Shown here in pieces: positions 21,345 to 29,771 of a stretch of 64,000 nucleotides of DNA. Positions within the stretch are counted from its first letter, which is position 1. Each line of letters begins with the position of its first letter. A program made the position numbers and the translations under genes. The notes beneath the pieces are model-generated. The model searched no databases. It was not told the origin of the DNA and saw only the letters and a program-made list of their open reading frames with translations. This DNA is from Candidatus Bodocaedibacter vickermanii (GTDB taxonomy: Bacteria; Pseudomonadota; Alphaproteobacteria; UBA6184). The DNA is taken from assembly GCF_014896945.1 (NCBI RefSeq), contig NZ_CP054719.1:667153-731152 (forward strand), given 5' to 3'.

Positions 21345-21373
21345 AATATGGCATATTTTTATTATTTGTTCAA
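21345..21373 (-). promoter_or_regulatory. Sigma70-like promoter of DsbA-like copy 2
   Basis: Minus strand: TTGAAC (complement of 21368-21373), 17-base spacer, CATATT (complement of 21345-21350). It is duplicated together with the gene; the -35 and the 10 bases beside it are identical to those of copy 1. Confidence 0.45.
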
Positions 21374-21718
21374 AATATTGCGTAGTATTCAGAATTTGTT
21401 AACTTTTTCGAGATATAGTAACCTTAGAGCGCTCATACATTATTATTTTAGCCCACCGTTTCGTGAAGAAATGACGGATTACTTCGTCTATTTAGTCTCG
21501 ATTTAGAGAGTGGGTTTTGTCCCCCCACCCGAAGGTCACTGAGGGTGATAAGGGCGGGGGGGTGGTAAAAAAATCGCGTTAACTAAATATTAACCTTTAT
21601 TAAACAACGTGCCGTTGCATCCAATAGGTTTAGATCCGATGCGCCATGACACGGATTCCAAAAGCCAATCTAACGAATGCAACGATACGTTCCAGCATCA
21701 CGCTACATCCGATCACAT
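21374..21718. repeat. Gene-free stretch with REP-like palindromes and a GC-rich composite repeat
   Basis: No gene is seen. 21487-21563 holds a GC-rich block containing CCCACCCGAAGGTCACTGAG and GGTGATAAGGGCGGGGGG. It recurs in inverted orientation around 38,660-38,975, where a 235-bp element interrupts it. 21605-21664 is a REP-like unit (CAACGTGCCGTTG, then a TTAGATCCGAT-like tail and ACACGGATTCCAAAA). 21668-21717 is a second, more decayed unit. The linker AATATTAACCTTTATTAA between the two parts is also shared with the 38.6-kb copy. Confidence 0.7.
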
Positions 21719-23101
21719 TTAATTTGCAGACGGATGTGCTCTAATTTGTTCCAGCCTTAACTCTAAATCTTTCAACTTCATCCACTCTACGGAACCTTGC
21801 TTTGCATCTGCTTTGCCTGCGTTCAAATAGCGCTCAACTCCATTTAGATTTTTCACGGCTAAATTTGCTTCTGCTAAAGCGTATGCAACCATGACCTTAT
21901 TACCTAACAGGTCATATACTCGCGAATATTGATCCCAGAAACTTGGACTGCGGCGTAAATCTGCATCCAACTGATCAATGAACGACATTTCCTTTAGCGC
22001 ATCTTGACCACGTTTTAAGATCACGTAAATCGTTGCACGTTCAAACCGCATAATAACTTCTTTACGAGCTGTATTGCTTGTACGTTCTGCCATGTTAATG
22101 GCTGCGTCAATATCCGTTAAAGCCTTATCGCCAAGTCCGGTTGCCTGATATATTTCACTGCGGGCAAATAACAAATAAGGATCACTTGGATATTTTGCAA
22201 TCAATTCCGACATTAATCGAATGGCTTCAGAATACTGACCAGAAATCCCTAACATTAATGCTTTGGCATACATTGCCTCTGGCTTAGTATGATCTGGATA
22301 AAGCCCAACAATTTCATCAGCCCCTTGAGTAAATGCAGCACAACGCGCCTTCGCCATTTTGAATGCATATTGATAATCTTCAGGCATCGCCCCCTTATAG
22401 CTTACCGCCATAAATTGATCTACATATTCACGACGCTCAATGCTTGCGGGGTGCGTTTGCAAATAAATCGGAACATCCTTTGCTCCGCGTTCTTTGCTTA
22501 ATTTTAGCATCGTTTCCGTTGCACTTCTAAACCCGGACAACGGCCAATTTAACTTTTTCATCAACCGAACGGCATAATCGTCCGCTGTACGTTCTTGCAT
22601 TCTTGAATAGGCTGTAAACTGACTGGTTGCGATATTTTGAGCTCCCAATATTCCCGCCATTCCAATTTCAGGATGCCCGGTGATTACACTTAACACCCCT
22701 CCTAATGCCGCCCCCAAAACCATCGTCGTTGCAGCTTTTGGCAGAACGCCAGAAAGTGTACGAATAATATGACGTCCTGCTTGGTGTCCAGTTTCATGCG
22801 CCAAAACCCCAGCCATTTCTTCAACAGTTGCAGTTTGTGCAAAAAAACCAGTATGTACTACAACTAAGTTTTCAAGGGTTGCAAAGGCGTTATACGCAGA
22901 ATTCACAATCACTCGCGGTTGAACCAACGCAGGATTTAACCCTGCCTCTTTGTACAACGGTTGCAACAACTTCAACAAGAAATTTTCAAGTTGCGGATCA
23001 CGATAAATATGACCCTGCTTCCACTGAGCAGTATCAGCATGAACGGCAGGAGGGGTAACCCCTCCCAAACAAATTAACATTATTATTATACGTTTAAACA
23101 T
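21719..23101 (-). CDS. BepA-like M48 metalloprotease with TPR repeats
   Basis: I start this at the ATG at 23101 (MFKRIIIMLICLGG). It gives a clean signal peptide ending near PAVHADT and follows the RNase E/G stop by 7 bases; the longer frame upstream only overlaps that gene. The 460-residue protein has the zinc motif HETGH (residues 102-106, in VLAHETGHQAGRH), a Glu-containing third-ligand segment RMQERTADDYAVR near 180, and TPR-like helical pairs from about 270 to the end. This is the architecture of BepA/YfgC, a periplasmic protease and chaperone that helps or degrades outer-membrane proteins such as LptD. The neighbouring DsbA-like proteins fit an envelope role. Confidence 0.88.
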   Translation of the reverse strand: MFKRIIIMLICLGGVTPPAVHADTAQWKQGHIYRDPQLENFLLKLLQPLYKEAGLNPALVQPRVIVNSAYNAFATLENLVVVHTGFFAQTATVEEMAGVLAHETGHQAGRHIIRTLSGVLPKAATTMVLGAALGGVLSVITGHPEIGMAGILGAQNIATSQFTAYSRMQERTADDYAVRLMKKLNWPLSGFRSATETMLKLSKERGAKDVPIYLQTHPASIERREYVDQFMAVSYKGAMPEDYQYAFKMAKARCAAFTQGADEIVGLYPDHTKPEAMYAKALMLGISGQYSEAIRLMSELIAKYPSDPYLLFARSEIYQATGLGDKALTDIDAAINMAERTSNTARKEVIMRFERATIYVILKRGQDALKEMSFIDQLDADLRRSPSFWDQYSRVYDLLGNKVMVAYALAEANLAVKNLNGVERYLNAGKADAKQGSVEWMKLKDLELRLEQIRAHPSAN

Positions 23102-23108
23102 AGTCTTA

Positions 23109-25103
23109 TTATCCTTGCAGTAACCGCTTCCACCATGGTTTTTTCTCTGGCGTTGTCGCAGCAGTTTGGTTCTCGTTACGACGGTCATTAAACTTGCGAT
23201 TTCGATGATTATGACGGCGATCATTAAAGCGACGGTTACGGTTGTGATTATTATGATGACGACGCTCACCGTCCGGCGCTCCCTCAGTGGACGCAGCAGC
23301 AGGTGTCGGAGCATAACTTTCAATCAATGCCTCATCATGCAAATCATACATTTCAACAGGTTGCAATTTTGGCTTTTGATGGGCTTTTGTAGCCGTCGGG
23401 TATGGTTTAGGTGCTTGACGCTTTGACGGACGATAAAAGCTTTTAATCTCTTTATCGTTTTGCGTTAACTTAAACTCATCACCAATTAATTTTTCATCCA
23501 AACGAACATCAATGCTAACTTTGTACGTGTCTTCCAATTGCGTTAACTGACGACGCTTATGGTTAAACAACACAAACGCAGATGCCACAGGCAATGTTAA
23601 TGTAAATTGATCTTCAGCTTTAGCATTTAATATATTACTTTCCAACACGCGGAATGCCTGTAACGCCAAACTTAGACTATCTCTAACATGCCCAGTACCA
23701 CTACAATGATCACAAACTGTCATGGTTGATTCAAATAAACTTGGGCGCAATCGTTGACGTGACATTTCCAACAGACCAAATGAACTGATGGTTCCCACTT
23801 GAATACGCGCACGGTCTTCTTGCAAACAATCCTTTAATTGCTTTTCAACTTGGGCATTATGCTCTTCACTGTCCATATCGATAAAGTCAATTACAATTAA
23901 TCCAGCTAAATCACGAAGTCGCAATTGACGGGCAACCTCTTCAGCGGCTTCCAAATTTGTTCTTAACGCTGTTTCATCAATATGTCGTTCTTTTGTCGAC
24001 CGTCCAGAGTTCACGTCAATAGCAACCAAGGCCTCAGTCGTATCGATCACTAAGTAACCACCCGACTTTAATTGCACTTTTGTATCTTGAATCGCACTTA
24101 ACTGTTCTTCAACATGATGATGTTGGAACATAGGAACAGCAGTATCTTCGTATGCCTTTACTTTTTTTACATGCGTAGGCATCAAGATTTTCATATAGCT
24201 TCGCGTAATCTGAAACGCTTCATCACCTTCAACAGTAATGTCATCAATGTCTTTTGTATACAAATCACGGATAGCACGCTGCAAGATATTGCCTTCAGTA
24301 TGAATTAATTGAGGTGCCGTTGAAGCCAATGTCAGATCTCGAATCTTTTGCCAGATACGTTGCAAATAATCCAAATCTTTTTTGATTTCAACCTTGGTAC
24401 GATCCATACCCGCAGTACGAATAATTAATCCCATTCCTTCTGGAACATCAATTCCATCCAAAATACGTTTCAACCGCTGACGATCGCCATTGTCATTAAT
24501 TTTTCGGGAAACTCCACCTGCGCGTCCTGCATTGGGCATTAAGACACAATAACGTCCAGCTAACGTCAAATACGTGGTTAAAGCTGCACCTTTTTCACCG
24601 CGCTGCTCACGGGCAACCTGAACAAGAATGACCTGACCTTTTTTGATCACTTCTTGAATCTTATGATGGCGGTACATCCGTTCACGACGAAATGATGAGA
24701 TATTTTCTGCATCTTCTTCTGTCGCAACAGCGGCATCACCCTCTGCAGATTCTTCCGCTACAGACGCGTGTGTCTCTACTAAATCTGAAGAATCCTTTTT
24801 AGCGGAGTTCTCTTCTGTGGCTACATCAGCTCCCTTAGTGGGTTCACTGTCTGGCAATCGGTAATAGTCCGGATGGATATCACTGAAGGGTAAAAAGCCA
24901 TGACGTTCTTGACCATATTCAACAAATGCAGCTTGCAACGATGGCTCAATACGAACCACCTTTGCCAAATAAATATTTCCTTTAATAATTTTACGACTTG
25001 AACTTTCATAATCGTATTCCAATAATCGACCATCGTGGGTCGATGTAATGACAACCCGTGTTTCTTCAGACTGCCTGGCATCAATAAGCATGCGTTTCGA
25101 CAT
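23109..25103 (-). CDS. rne: Ribonuclease E/G family endoribonuclease
   Basis: Processes and degrades RNA (mRNA turnover, rRNA and tRNA maturation). It has 664 residues. The S1 region starts near residue 38 and carries an acidic insert (about 85-135, Glu/Asp/Ala-rich) as in RNase E. The catalytic DNase-I-like domain has VAIDVNSGRST near 364 and DFIDMDSEEHN near 407, giving the two metal-binding aspartates. The zinc-link CDHCSGTGH is near 466. The C-terminal tail is short, rich in Arg/Asn/His and ends in KKPWWKRLLQG. It is shorter than most alphaproteobacterial RNase E proteins, so the degradosome scaffold is reduced. The rne symbol is chosen for the S1 insert and basic tail; rng is the alternative. 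Confidence 0.9.
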   Translation of the reverse strand: MSKRMLIDARQSEETRVVITSTHDGRLLEYDYESSSRKIIKGNIYLAKVVRIEPSLQAAFVEYGQERHGFLPFSDIHPDYYRLPDSEPTKGADVATEENSAKKDSSDLVETHASVAEESAEGDAAVATEEDAENISSFRRERMYRHHKIQEVIKKGQVILVQVAREQRGEKGAALTTYLTLAGRYCVLMPNAGRAGGVSRKINDNGDRQRLKRILDGIDVPEGMGLIIRTAGMDRTKVEIKKDLDYLQRIWQKIRDLTLASTAPQLIHTEGNILQRAIRDLYTKDIDDITVEGDEAFQITRSYMKILMPTHVKKVKAYEDTAVPMFQHHHVEEQLSAIQDTKVQLKSGGYLVIDTTEALVAIDVNSGRSTKERHIDETALRTNLEAAEEVARQLRLRDLAGLIVIDFIDMDSEEHNAQVEKQLKDCLQEDRARIQVGTISSFGLLEMSRQRLRPSLFESTMTVCDHCSGTGHVRDSLSLALQAFRVLESNILNAKAEDQFTLTLPVASAFVLFNHKRRQLTQLEDTYKVSIDVRLDEKLIGDEFKLTQNDKEIKSFYRPSKRQAPKPYPTATKAHQKPKLQPVEMYDLHDEALIESYAPTPAAASTEGAPDGERRHHNNHNRNRRFNDRRHNHRNRKFNDRRNENQTAATTPEKKPWWKRLLQG

Positions 25104-25449
25104 AATTTCCTCAATAAGATATTAATATTATAGGTTTTTTGAAAAACCAACCTGATCTTCTGTGTTAAAGTGATATAAAGCATAGAAAAGAAAAAAATAC
25201 GCGAATCTAAGTACAGCGAAGGCACTTTCATAGTGTAGGTCATATTTTCTTCTCAGGTTAAAAATTGTTCATCTTAAAAATACATTTTATTTCTTGCTTC
25301 CACAATCTAAACTTTCAATTCCTTTCAAGTTCTTTTTTTAAATCATTTAAGGTCTATCAGTTTATTCACCACTTGGCACACAACTTGCTTTTCTTTTTTT
25401 GATCTTTAAACAACTATAATAATGCAATAGAATATAAACGAGCAATACT
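25104..25449. promoter_or_regulatory. Divergent intergenic region between rne and fliD
   Basis: 346 bases without a gene. A small stem GGTTTTT-TG-AAAAACC occurs near 25133-25149, upstream of rne, whose leader is autoregulated in enterobacteria; whether that applies here is unknown. A TATAAT at 25415-25420, 30 bases before the fliD start, could be a -10 box, but I see no good -35 box and no clear sigma28 site. Confidence 0.35.
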
Positions 25450-27519
25450 ATGACTAACGGAATCGGATCAGGAGGCGTTCAATTAAGCGACGTTTATCAA
25501 GACGACAGCGCTAAAAATGAATATGCACGACTGTTCCGTAAACACAATGGTTTCTCTCCTGATAAGCTCTTAAAAGCAAAACAACTCGGCAATGAAATTC
25601 GGGAAAAAGCGTTTGCCGATAAAATTGATCGGCTAACAAAAGAAGAAAGCGCTACGATCGAGGCAGATCAATATGTTCGCAAATTAATGACCACAGCCAA
25701 GGCTTTAAGCAATCCCAGATTGGCAATACTTCATGGGGAAAAAGATGCTTTTGGCGCCAGAACCGCCACATTAAGCAGTTCTACCCCTGACATTGATGCC
25801 AACAATATTGTGTTAGTCACCCCCTCTTTTGGTGCAGCAGAAGGCAGTATGTCTATAAAAGTAAATCGAATTGCTACAAAAGATAAAACGTTAGGAACAG
25901 AAACATTTACGTCTCCCACCACAAACATTACTGCACATGAAACTCGTATTTATATTCGCGGAACAGAAATAAAAGTGCCTGCAAACGCCACACTTGATGA
26001 AATTGTTGGTGCGATTAACGCAAAAAAAACAGATACGCACATACAATCATTTGCTAGAAAATTTTCAGATACCGACTATCGTCTGTTTATGAGTAATGCT
26101 AAAGAAGGGGAAAAAATTACCTTCGAAACAGTCGTCAATAAACTCACCGAATCTTTTGCAAACCATGTCACTCCGCTAAACCTTGCGGGAACCCTCGCCA
26201 TAGGTGGACAAGAAAAAATCATTACGCCCGCTATGAGCCTCACAGATATCGCAACATTAATTAGTACAGTCCCCACATTTGCCGCAACGGTAAGTGGGCT
26301 TGGTCCCTATACATTGGCTGTCACAGAAAATGCTGTGCCTGTGGCGCTAACAGACCCAGACGTCGCCACTGAAAAAATGATGGATCAACTGGGTTTAAAA
26401 GAAAGCCTTACAACAGCTGATCTTTTAAAAGCTGAATATCTTTTAGATGGAGATCCCACTCCTCTGCATAGTACGACGAACCACATCGAAGGGCTTTATC
26501 ATAAAACAACAATAGACCTACTCGCCCCCAGTGCAGGCGCTGAAATAACGGCAAGCATAGGTCGCGACCCCATAGAAGTTTTAAACTGTATTGACGATTT
26601 TATAGAAGCCTATAACAGCCTGATAAAATTTGCAGACACTCAAACAGCCAAAGATTCAAAAAACGACTACAAACCTAAAGAAGGCGCATATTTAGCAAAC
26701 AATCGCCAATTTATTGGCATGATTGATCGCATTAAAAAAATATACAGCAACACCCTCACTAGGGGTGTCACAGGACTAAATCACGTCAGTGAAATTGGTA
26801 TCAAAAGAGATGAAAACGGATTGTTGGTCAAGGATCAAAAAAAACTCGCAGATAAATTAGATTCTAACTTAGACGGTGTTGAACAAATTTTTGCATTTAT
26901 CTCCAACAACACAACGGGGGGATATTTTCAAACAATCTCTCATCCCAAACAACTACCGTCTGAAATATTTGAAAAAGATATTATGGTCAGTGTTATCAAA
27001 AATTCTGAAGGCCACTATGCTGCACGACTTTATTTAGAAACGGGTGGCGTTATCAGTCAAGATACGTCTATTGATATCGGCAACGAAAACATCCAATTAC
27101 ACGACGCGGGCAAGATATCTCTAATTGGTCCCGCAGATACTATATACGAAGGATTTAAGTTTTATTACTCTGGTCCAGAAATGCCAACGCCGACAGACCC
27201 TGAAACCAATACTGAAACTCAAGGATTTAGAGTAAGCCAAGGACTTGGAGATTTATTCTCCGGAAAACTAAGTGATATAGTACTACTACAAATCAACAGT
27301 GATGCCGCAGCCGATCAAACGAATGAATTAAATAAAATTTCTTATCAAGCCCGCAAACAAAAGTTATTACAAGAAAAGAAATTCGAGGAACTTAAAGCAA
27401 AACACGCCCGCACTATGCAACGCGAAAAACGTAAAGCAGAAAAATACCAACGCGACATGGAAGAAGTGCAAGAATTAATGGCAGCATTTTCTCCCATGAT
27501 GGCTGGCATGTTCGGATAA
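25450..27519 (+). CDS. fliD: Flagellar filament capping protein FliD-like
   Basis: In the FliD family, the cap at the filament tip helps flagellin fold. The 689-residue protein has a coiled N-terminus (about 1-90), a long middle part with two Ig-like/FliD-type segments (GTEIKVPANATLDEIVGAIN is the typical FliD_N pattern), and a FliD_C-like segment near 380-480 (VLNCIDDFIEAYNSLIKF ... SEIGIKRDENGLLVKDQKKL). The C-terminal ~65 residues are strongly charged coiled coil and end in MMAGMFG. It is divergent and longer than usual. A FliS-like chaperone gene follows after 19 bases, which supports the call. No other flagellar gene is in the window. Confidence 0.75.
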   Translation: MTNGIGSGGVQLSDVYQDDSAKNEYARLFRKHNGFSPDKLLKAKQLGNEIREKAFADKIDRLTKEESATIEADQYVRKLMTTAKALSNPRLAILHGEKDAFGARTATLSSSTPDIDANNIVLVTPSFGAAEGSMSIKVNRIATKDKTLGTETFTSPTTNITAHETRIYIRGTEIKVPANATLDEIVGAINAKKTDTHIQSFARKFSDTDYRLFMSNAKEGEKITFETVVNKLTESFANHVTPLNLAGTLAIGGQEKIITPAMSLTDIATLISTVPTFAATVSGLGPYTLAVTENAVPVALTDPDVATEKMMDQLGLKESLTTADLLKAEYLLDGDPTPLHSTTNHIEGLYHKTTIDLLAPSAGAEITASIGRDPIEVLNCIDDFIEAYNSLIKFADTQTAKDSKNDYKPKEGAYLANNRQFIGMIDRIKKIYSNTLTRGVTGLNHVSEIGIKRDENGLLVKDQKKLADKLDSNLDGVEQIFAFISNNTTGGYFQTISHPKQLPSEIFEKDIMVSVIKNSEGHYAARLYLETGGVISQDTSIDIGNENIQLHDAGKISLIGPADTIYEGFKFYYSGPEMPTPTDPETNTETQGFRVSQGLGDLFSGKLSDIVLLQINSDAAADQTNELNKISYQARKQKLLQEKKFEELKAKHARTMQREKRKAEKYQRDMEEVQELMAAFSPMMAGMFG

Positions 27520-27538
27520 TATTAAAAAAGGAAATACC

Positions 27539-27928
27539 ATGAAACGATTTACAGACATGTATAAACGCAACAATAGCTCAGGCTTAAGTTTCACACAGAT
27601 AATCGCTAAAGCGTTTCGAAAAGCTGAAACACTTTCGACTGAAATTATTGATGCGATCGAACATAAGAATTTTGAACAACGCTACTTAAACTCCGAAGAA
27701 ATCATCCGCCTTATGGTTGAACTTCATGCTACATTCAGCTCTGACCCCCCAGAAGGTATTGATCGCGCAATGCAAAAATATTGCTTGGGTAATATTAATT
27801 TAATCACCAAAATTAATTTGAAAAATGACAAAGACTTAGCCATCACCTTAAAACAATCTTTTTTTGAAGTCAGCAATATGTGGGAAGATTACCGTGCTCC
27901 CTCAGAAAGCAATGCGACTTCATCTTAA
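27539..27928 (+). CDS. fliS: FliS-like flagellar export chaperone
   Basis: 129 residues, all helical by pattern, with the FliS layout: a short Tyr-containing N-terminus (MKRFTDMYKRN), a first helix with AFRKAETLSTEIIDAIE, a middle helix carrying LMVELHATFSS, and a late segment ending in a Trp (VSNMWEDYRA) as in FliS. A strong ribosome site, AAAAAAGGA, lies 6 bases before the ATG. FliS normally binds the flagellin C-terminus and is encoded next to fliD. Sequence similarity by eye is weak, so the call rests mostly on size and neighbour. Confidence 0.6.
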   Translation: MKRFTDMYKRNNSSGLSFTQIIAKAFRKAETLSTEIIDAIEHKNFEQRYLNSEEIIRLMVELHATFSSDPPEGIDRAMQKYCLGNINLITKINLKNDKDLAITLKQSFFEVSNMWEDYRAPSESNATSS

Positions 27929-27934
27929 AAAGAG

Positions 27935-28261
27935 TTAGCGTATATTTTCTTGGTTTAACGTCTGAAACTCTGGAATCCATTCTTCTAAAATTACGGATGG
28001 ATCTGAATCTACATGCACGATTCGATACTCACACTCCATGCGACGGTTATAATTCAATCGTCGCTTAAGGATTAAATGCACTCGCAATTTTGCTTCATCA
28101 ACGGTATCGCAAAAAAATAACTTCGTAGGCCCTCTGGTTCGAAATTGAGTATATTGTATGGTAATCGTCCATGCGCCGAATAGATTTTTGGTAACACGCA
28201 GCCCATAAAACCGATTAATATTTTTTTCTAAGTTTTGGGCGTGCAATTGAATAGAAAGCAT
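27935..28261 (-). CDS. WGR-domain-like small protein
   Basis: 108 residues. The segment RFYGLRVTKNLFGAWTITIQY, followed by TRGPTKLFF and a helix DEAKLRVHLILKRRLNYN, matches the WGR domain layout (Y-x-x-L-x-x-x-LFG-x-W, strand, G-T-x-G turn, helix with KR-x-x-GY). The signature Trp-Gly-Arg itself is replaced by Tyr-Thr-Gln. WGR domains bind nucleic acid in PARPs and bacterial MolR-like proteins. This copy is a stand-alone domain, convergent with fliS (6 bases between stops) and divergent from the O-methyltransferase. Its exact role is unknown. Confidence 0.65.
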   Translation of the reverse strand: MLSIQLHAQNLEKNINRFYGLRVTKNLFGAWTITIQYTQFRTRGPTKLFFCDTVDEAKLRVHLILKRRLNYNRRMECEYRIVHVDSDPSVILEEWIPEFQTLNQENIR

Positions 28262-28328
28262 TGTACACCTTATGTTTCTCTATTATTATCAGCCTTAGAC
28301 GAAAAAAACCACTATTTTAAGGAAAACT

Positions 28329-28988
28329 ATGCGATCCATCGAAAAAATACCCCCAGCCATTAACTATATCCACACCACTGTAATTCACGAACCCGATGAA
28401 TTGCAATGGGTCAAAGAACGAATCTTGGCCACCGATTGGCCCATCCATATCGCTCCAGAAGAAGGTCGATTGCTGCAGCTACTTATACGCTTAGGGGGAT
28501 ACAAACGTATCCTAGAAATCGGAACCCATGCGGGATATTCAACTCTGTGGATGGCAATGGCGCTCCCCCAAGATGGGCGCATATTTACAATTGAGAGAGA
28601 TCAAAATCGCATTCGCATGGCCAGGGAAACCTTTCAGCACTTTGAACAGCACAACTCCAAAATCACGCTTCTTGAAGGCAAAGCGCTCGACGTCCTAAAA
28701 ACCCTAGAAGATCACCCCCCCTTCGACATGGTGTTTATTGATGCCGATAAGCTTAACTATTCAAACTATTTAACGTGGGCAGAACACCACGTCCGAAAAG
28801 GCGGTTTAATTATCGGAGACAACACGTTTCTGTCTGGCGCAGTATACGGAGAACCCACAACAGATCGCATCAGCCCATCTGCATTAAACTCTGTCCATGA
28901 GTTCAATCAACGACTGGGCAATCAAACAACTTACGCAAGCACAATGCTCCCCACAAAAGAAGGCTGGACAATGGGAATAAAGCTATGA
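28329..28988 (+). CDS. Class I SAM-dependent O-methyltransferase (YrrM/CCoAMT type)
   Basis: 219 residues. It shows motif I (ILEIGTHAGYSTLWMA, about 61-76), the acidic ribose-binding residue in IFTIERD (about 91-97), a motif DMVFIDADKLNYSNYL (about 136-151) with the metal-binding Asp, and IIGDNTFLSGAV after strand 5. This is the standard order in the methyltransferase_3 family that methylates catechol-like substrates; bacterial members often act on tRNA hydroxyuridine (TrmR) or small molecules. The ATG is preceded by AAGGAAAACT. It is divergent from the WGR gene with a 67-base gap. The substrate cannot be told. Confidence 0.85.
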   Translation: MRSIEKIPPAINYIHTTVIHEPDELQWVKERILATDWPIHIAPEEGRLLQLLIRLGGYKRILEIGTHAGYSTLWMAMALPQDGRIFTIERDQNRIRMARETFQHFEQHNSKITLLEGKALDVLKTLEDHPPFDMVFIDADKLNYSNYLTWAEHHVRKGGLIIGDNTFLSGAVYGEPTTDRISPSALNSVHEFNQRLGNQTTYASTMLPTKEGWTMGIKL

Positions 28989-29003
28989 ACAACTCAACAG
29001 CAA

Positions 29004-29119
29004 GCAACGTGCCGTTGCATCCGATAAGTCAGATCCAATTTGCACAAACACGGATTACAAAGCAGCGTGACGCTGCATCCTATGGATAGATCCGATGTGG
29101 TCTGACACGGATTACAAAA
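29004..29119. repeat. Two tandem REP-like palindromic units
   Basis: Unit a (29004-29060) has core GCAACGTGCCGTTGC, unit b (29061-29119) has core GCAGCGTGACGCTGC. Each is followed by ATCC, a TAGATCCGAT-like stretch and ACACGGATTACAAA. Core bases differ between units but remain self-complementary. Confidence 0.75.
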
Positions 29120-29143
29120 ACACCATCATCCTTCAAAAATATA

Positions 29144-29221
29144 TTGACTTCTCAAATTCGCTGTGTATACTAATAGCTAGAATTGCGAAGAGGCTACCCA
29201 AAAACCTGGGTAGCCTTTTTT
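29144..29221 (+). ncRNA. Short promoter-terminator unit (candidate sRNA), copy 1
   Basis: A strong promoter TTGACT (29144-29149), 16-base spacer and TATACT (29166-29171) is followed by a rho-independent hairpin GGCTACCCA / TGGGTAGCC (29192-29200 and 29207-29215) and six T. Any RNA made would be only about 45 nt. The copy at 56830-56910 keeps promoter and stem while its loop differs, and one stem pair there is T-G wobble. This supports a real transcription unit, or a leader attenuator for the structured element downstream. Transcription itself is an inference. Confidence 0.5.
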
Positions 29222-29256
29222 CGTTCTACGTCTTTGAAACACTCAAGGACAAAACA

Positions 29257-29439
29257 CCGAGCTGAATCCCCCAGTACAGGAACTCACACTACCCGATCAG
29301 TAGTCACAGCCCTGTAAAAACCCAGAGCCAACGGGCTCGTAAAACACGACTTTGTGCCTATCAATAAAGTCCGCCTTTCCCCGTTCGTGTAAGAAATGGG
29401 GTTCTTTTTGCACGTGCGGGTTACTGGGGATTCTCTCGG
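29257..29439. repeat. 183-bp multi-hairpin element with ~20-bp inverted ends, copy 1
   Basis: The ends CCGAGCTGAATCCCCCAGTA and TACTGGGGATTCTCTCGG pair with each other. Inside are hairpins ACTAC/GTAGT, GCCC/GGGC, GACTTT/AAAGTC and CCCC/GGGG. The second copy at 56974-57158 preserves all of them. It could be a structured RNA or a small mobile element; no protein is encoded. Confidence 0.6.
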
Positions 29440-29771
29440 TTTTAAACAACGGCAACCTGAGGTTGCACCAGGGATGATCCCTGGACCCAATAGATTAGAT
29501 CCAGTGTAATCTAACATGGGTTTATATAACTTAACTTTGAAAGTCTCAAAAACACAGCACTTTCAAACAACAATAAGGAACTAAAACACTACCAAACTCA
29601 AAAACATCTCAAAATCATTTTTCACCCCCAATGATCCTGCGCCCGAAATGGGTCAAAGCTGGGTCAAAAATCCCATCCATTCTCTCATATCTCAAATCTC
29701 CCTCAATCTAACCTAGCGGATGCAACGGCACGTTGCCTAACGAGTCCAGCGTCACGCTGGCGACACGTTGC

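Larger units (their letters stand above)
29100..29771. repeat. ~600-bp dispersed intergenic element, copy 1
   Basis: The stretch from about 29,105 to 29,710 is homologous throughout to 56,785-57,375. It includes the promoter-terminator unit, the multi-hairpin part and an A-rich tail (TTCACCC, CCTGCGCCCGAAATGGGTCA, TCTCATATCTCAAATC). Copy 1 carries an extra REP-like insertion at about 29,448-29,517 (GGCAACCTGAGGTTGC, CAGGGATGATCCCTG) that copy 2 lacks. Both copies are flanked by REP-like palindromes, here 29,700-29,771 (GCAACGGCACGTTGC, CCAGCGTCACGCTGG). No gene is seen in this 783-base gap. Confidence 0.75.

Noticed and set aside
23102..23323. N-terminal extension of the M48 protease (74 extra codons)
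   Set aside because: It lies wholly inside the RNase E/G gene and places the signal peptide in the middle of the protein.
24821..25243. 140-codon frame over the rne start
   Set aside because: It overlaps the conserved rne N-terminus in another frame and has no recognisable domain.
28100..28150. tRNA-like GGTTCGAA motif
   Set aside because: It lies inside the WGR gene, and no cloverleaf can be drawn around it.
29257..29439. Possible RNase P RNA, because AAAGTCCGCC resembles its conserved segment
   Set aside because: Too short, and the other conserved RNase P core segments are missing; two copies would also be unexpected.
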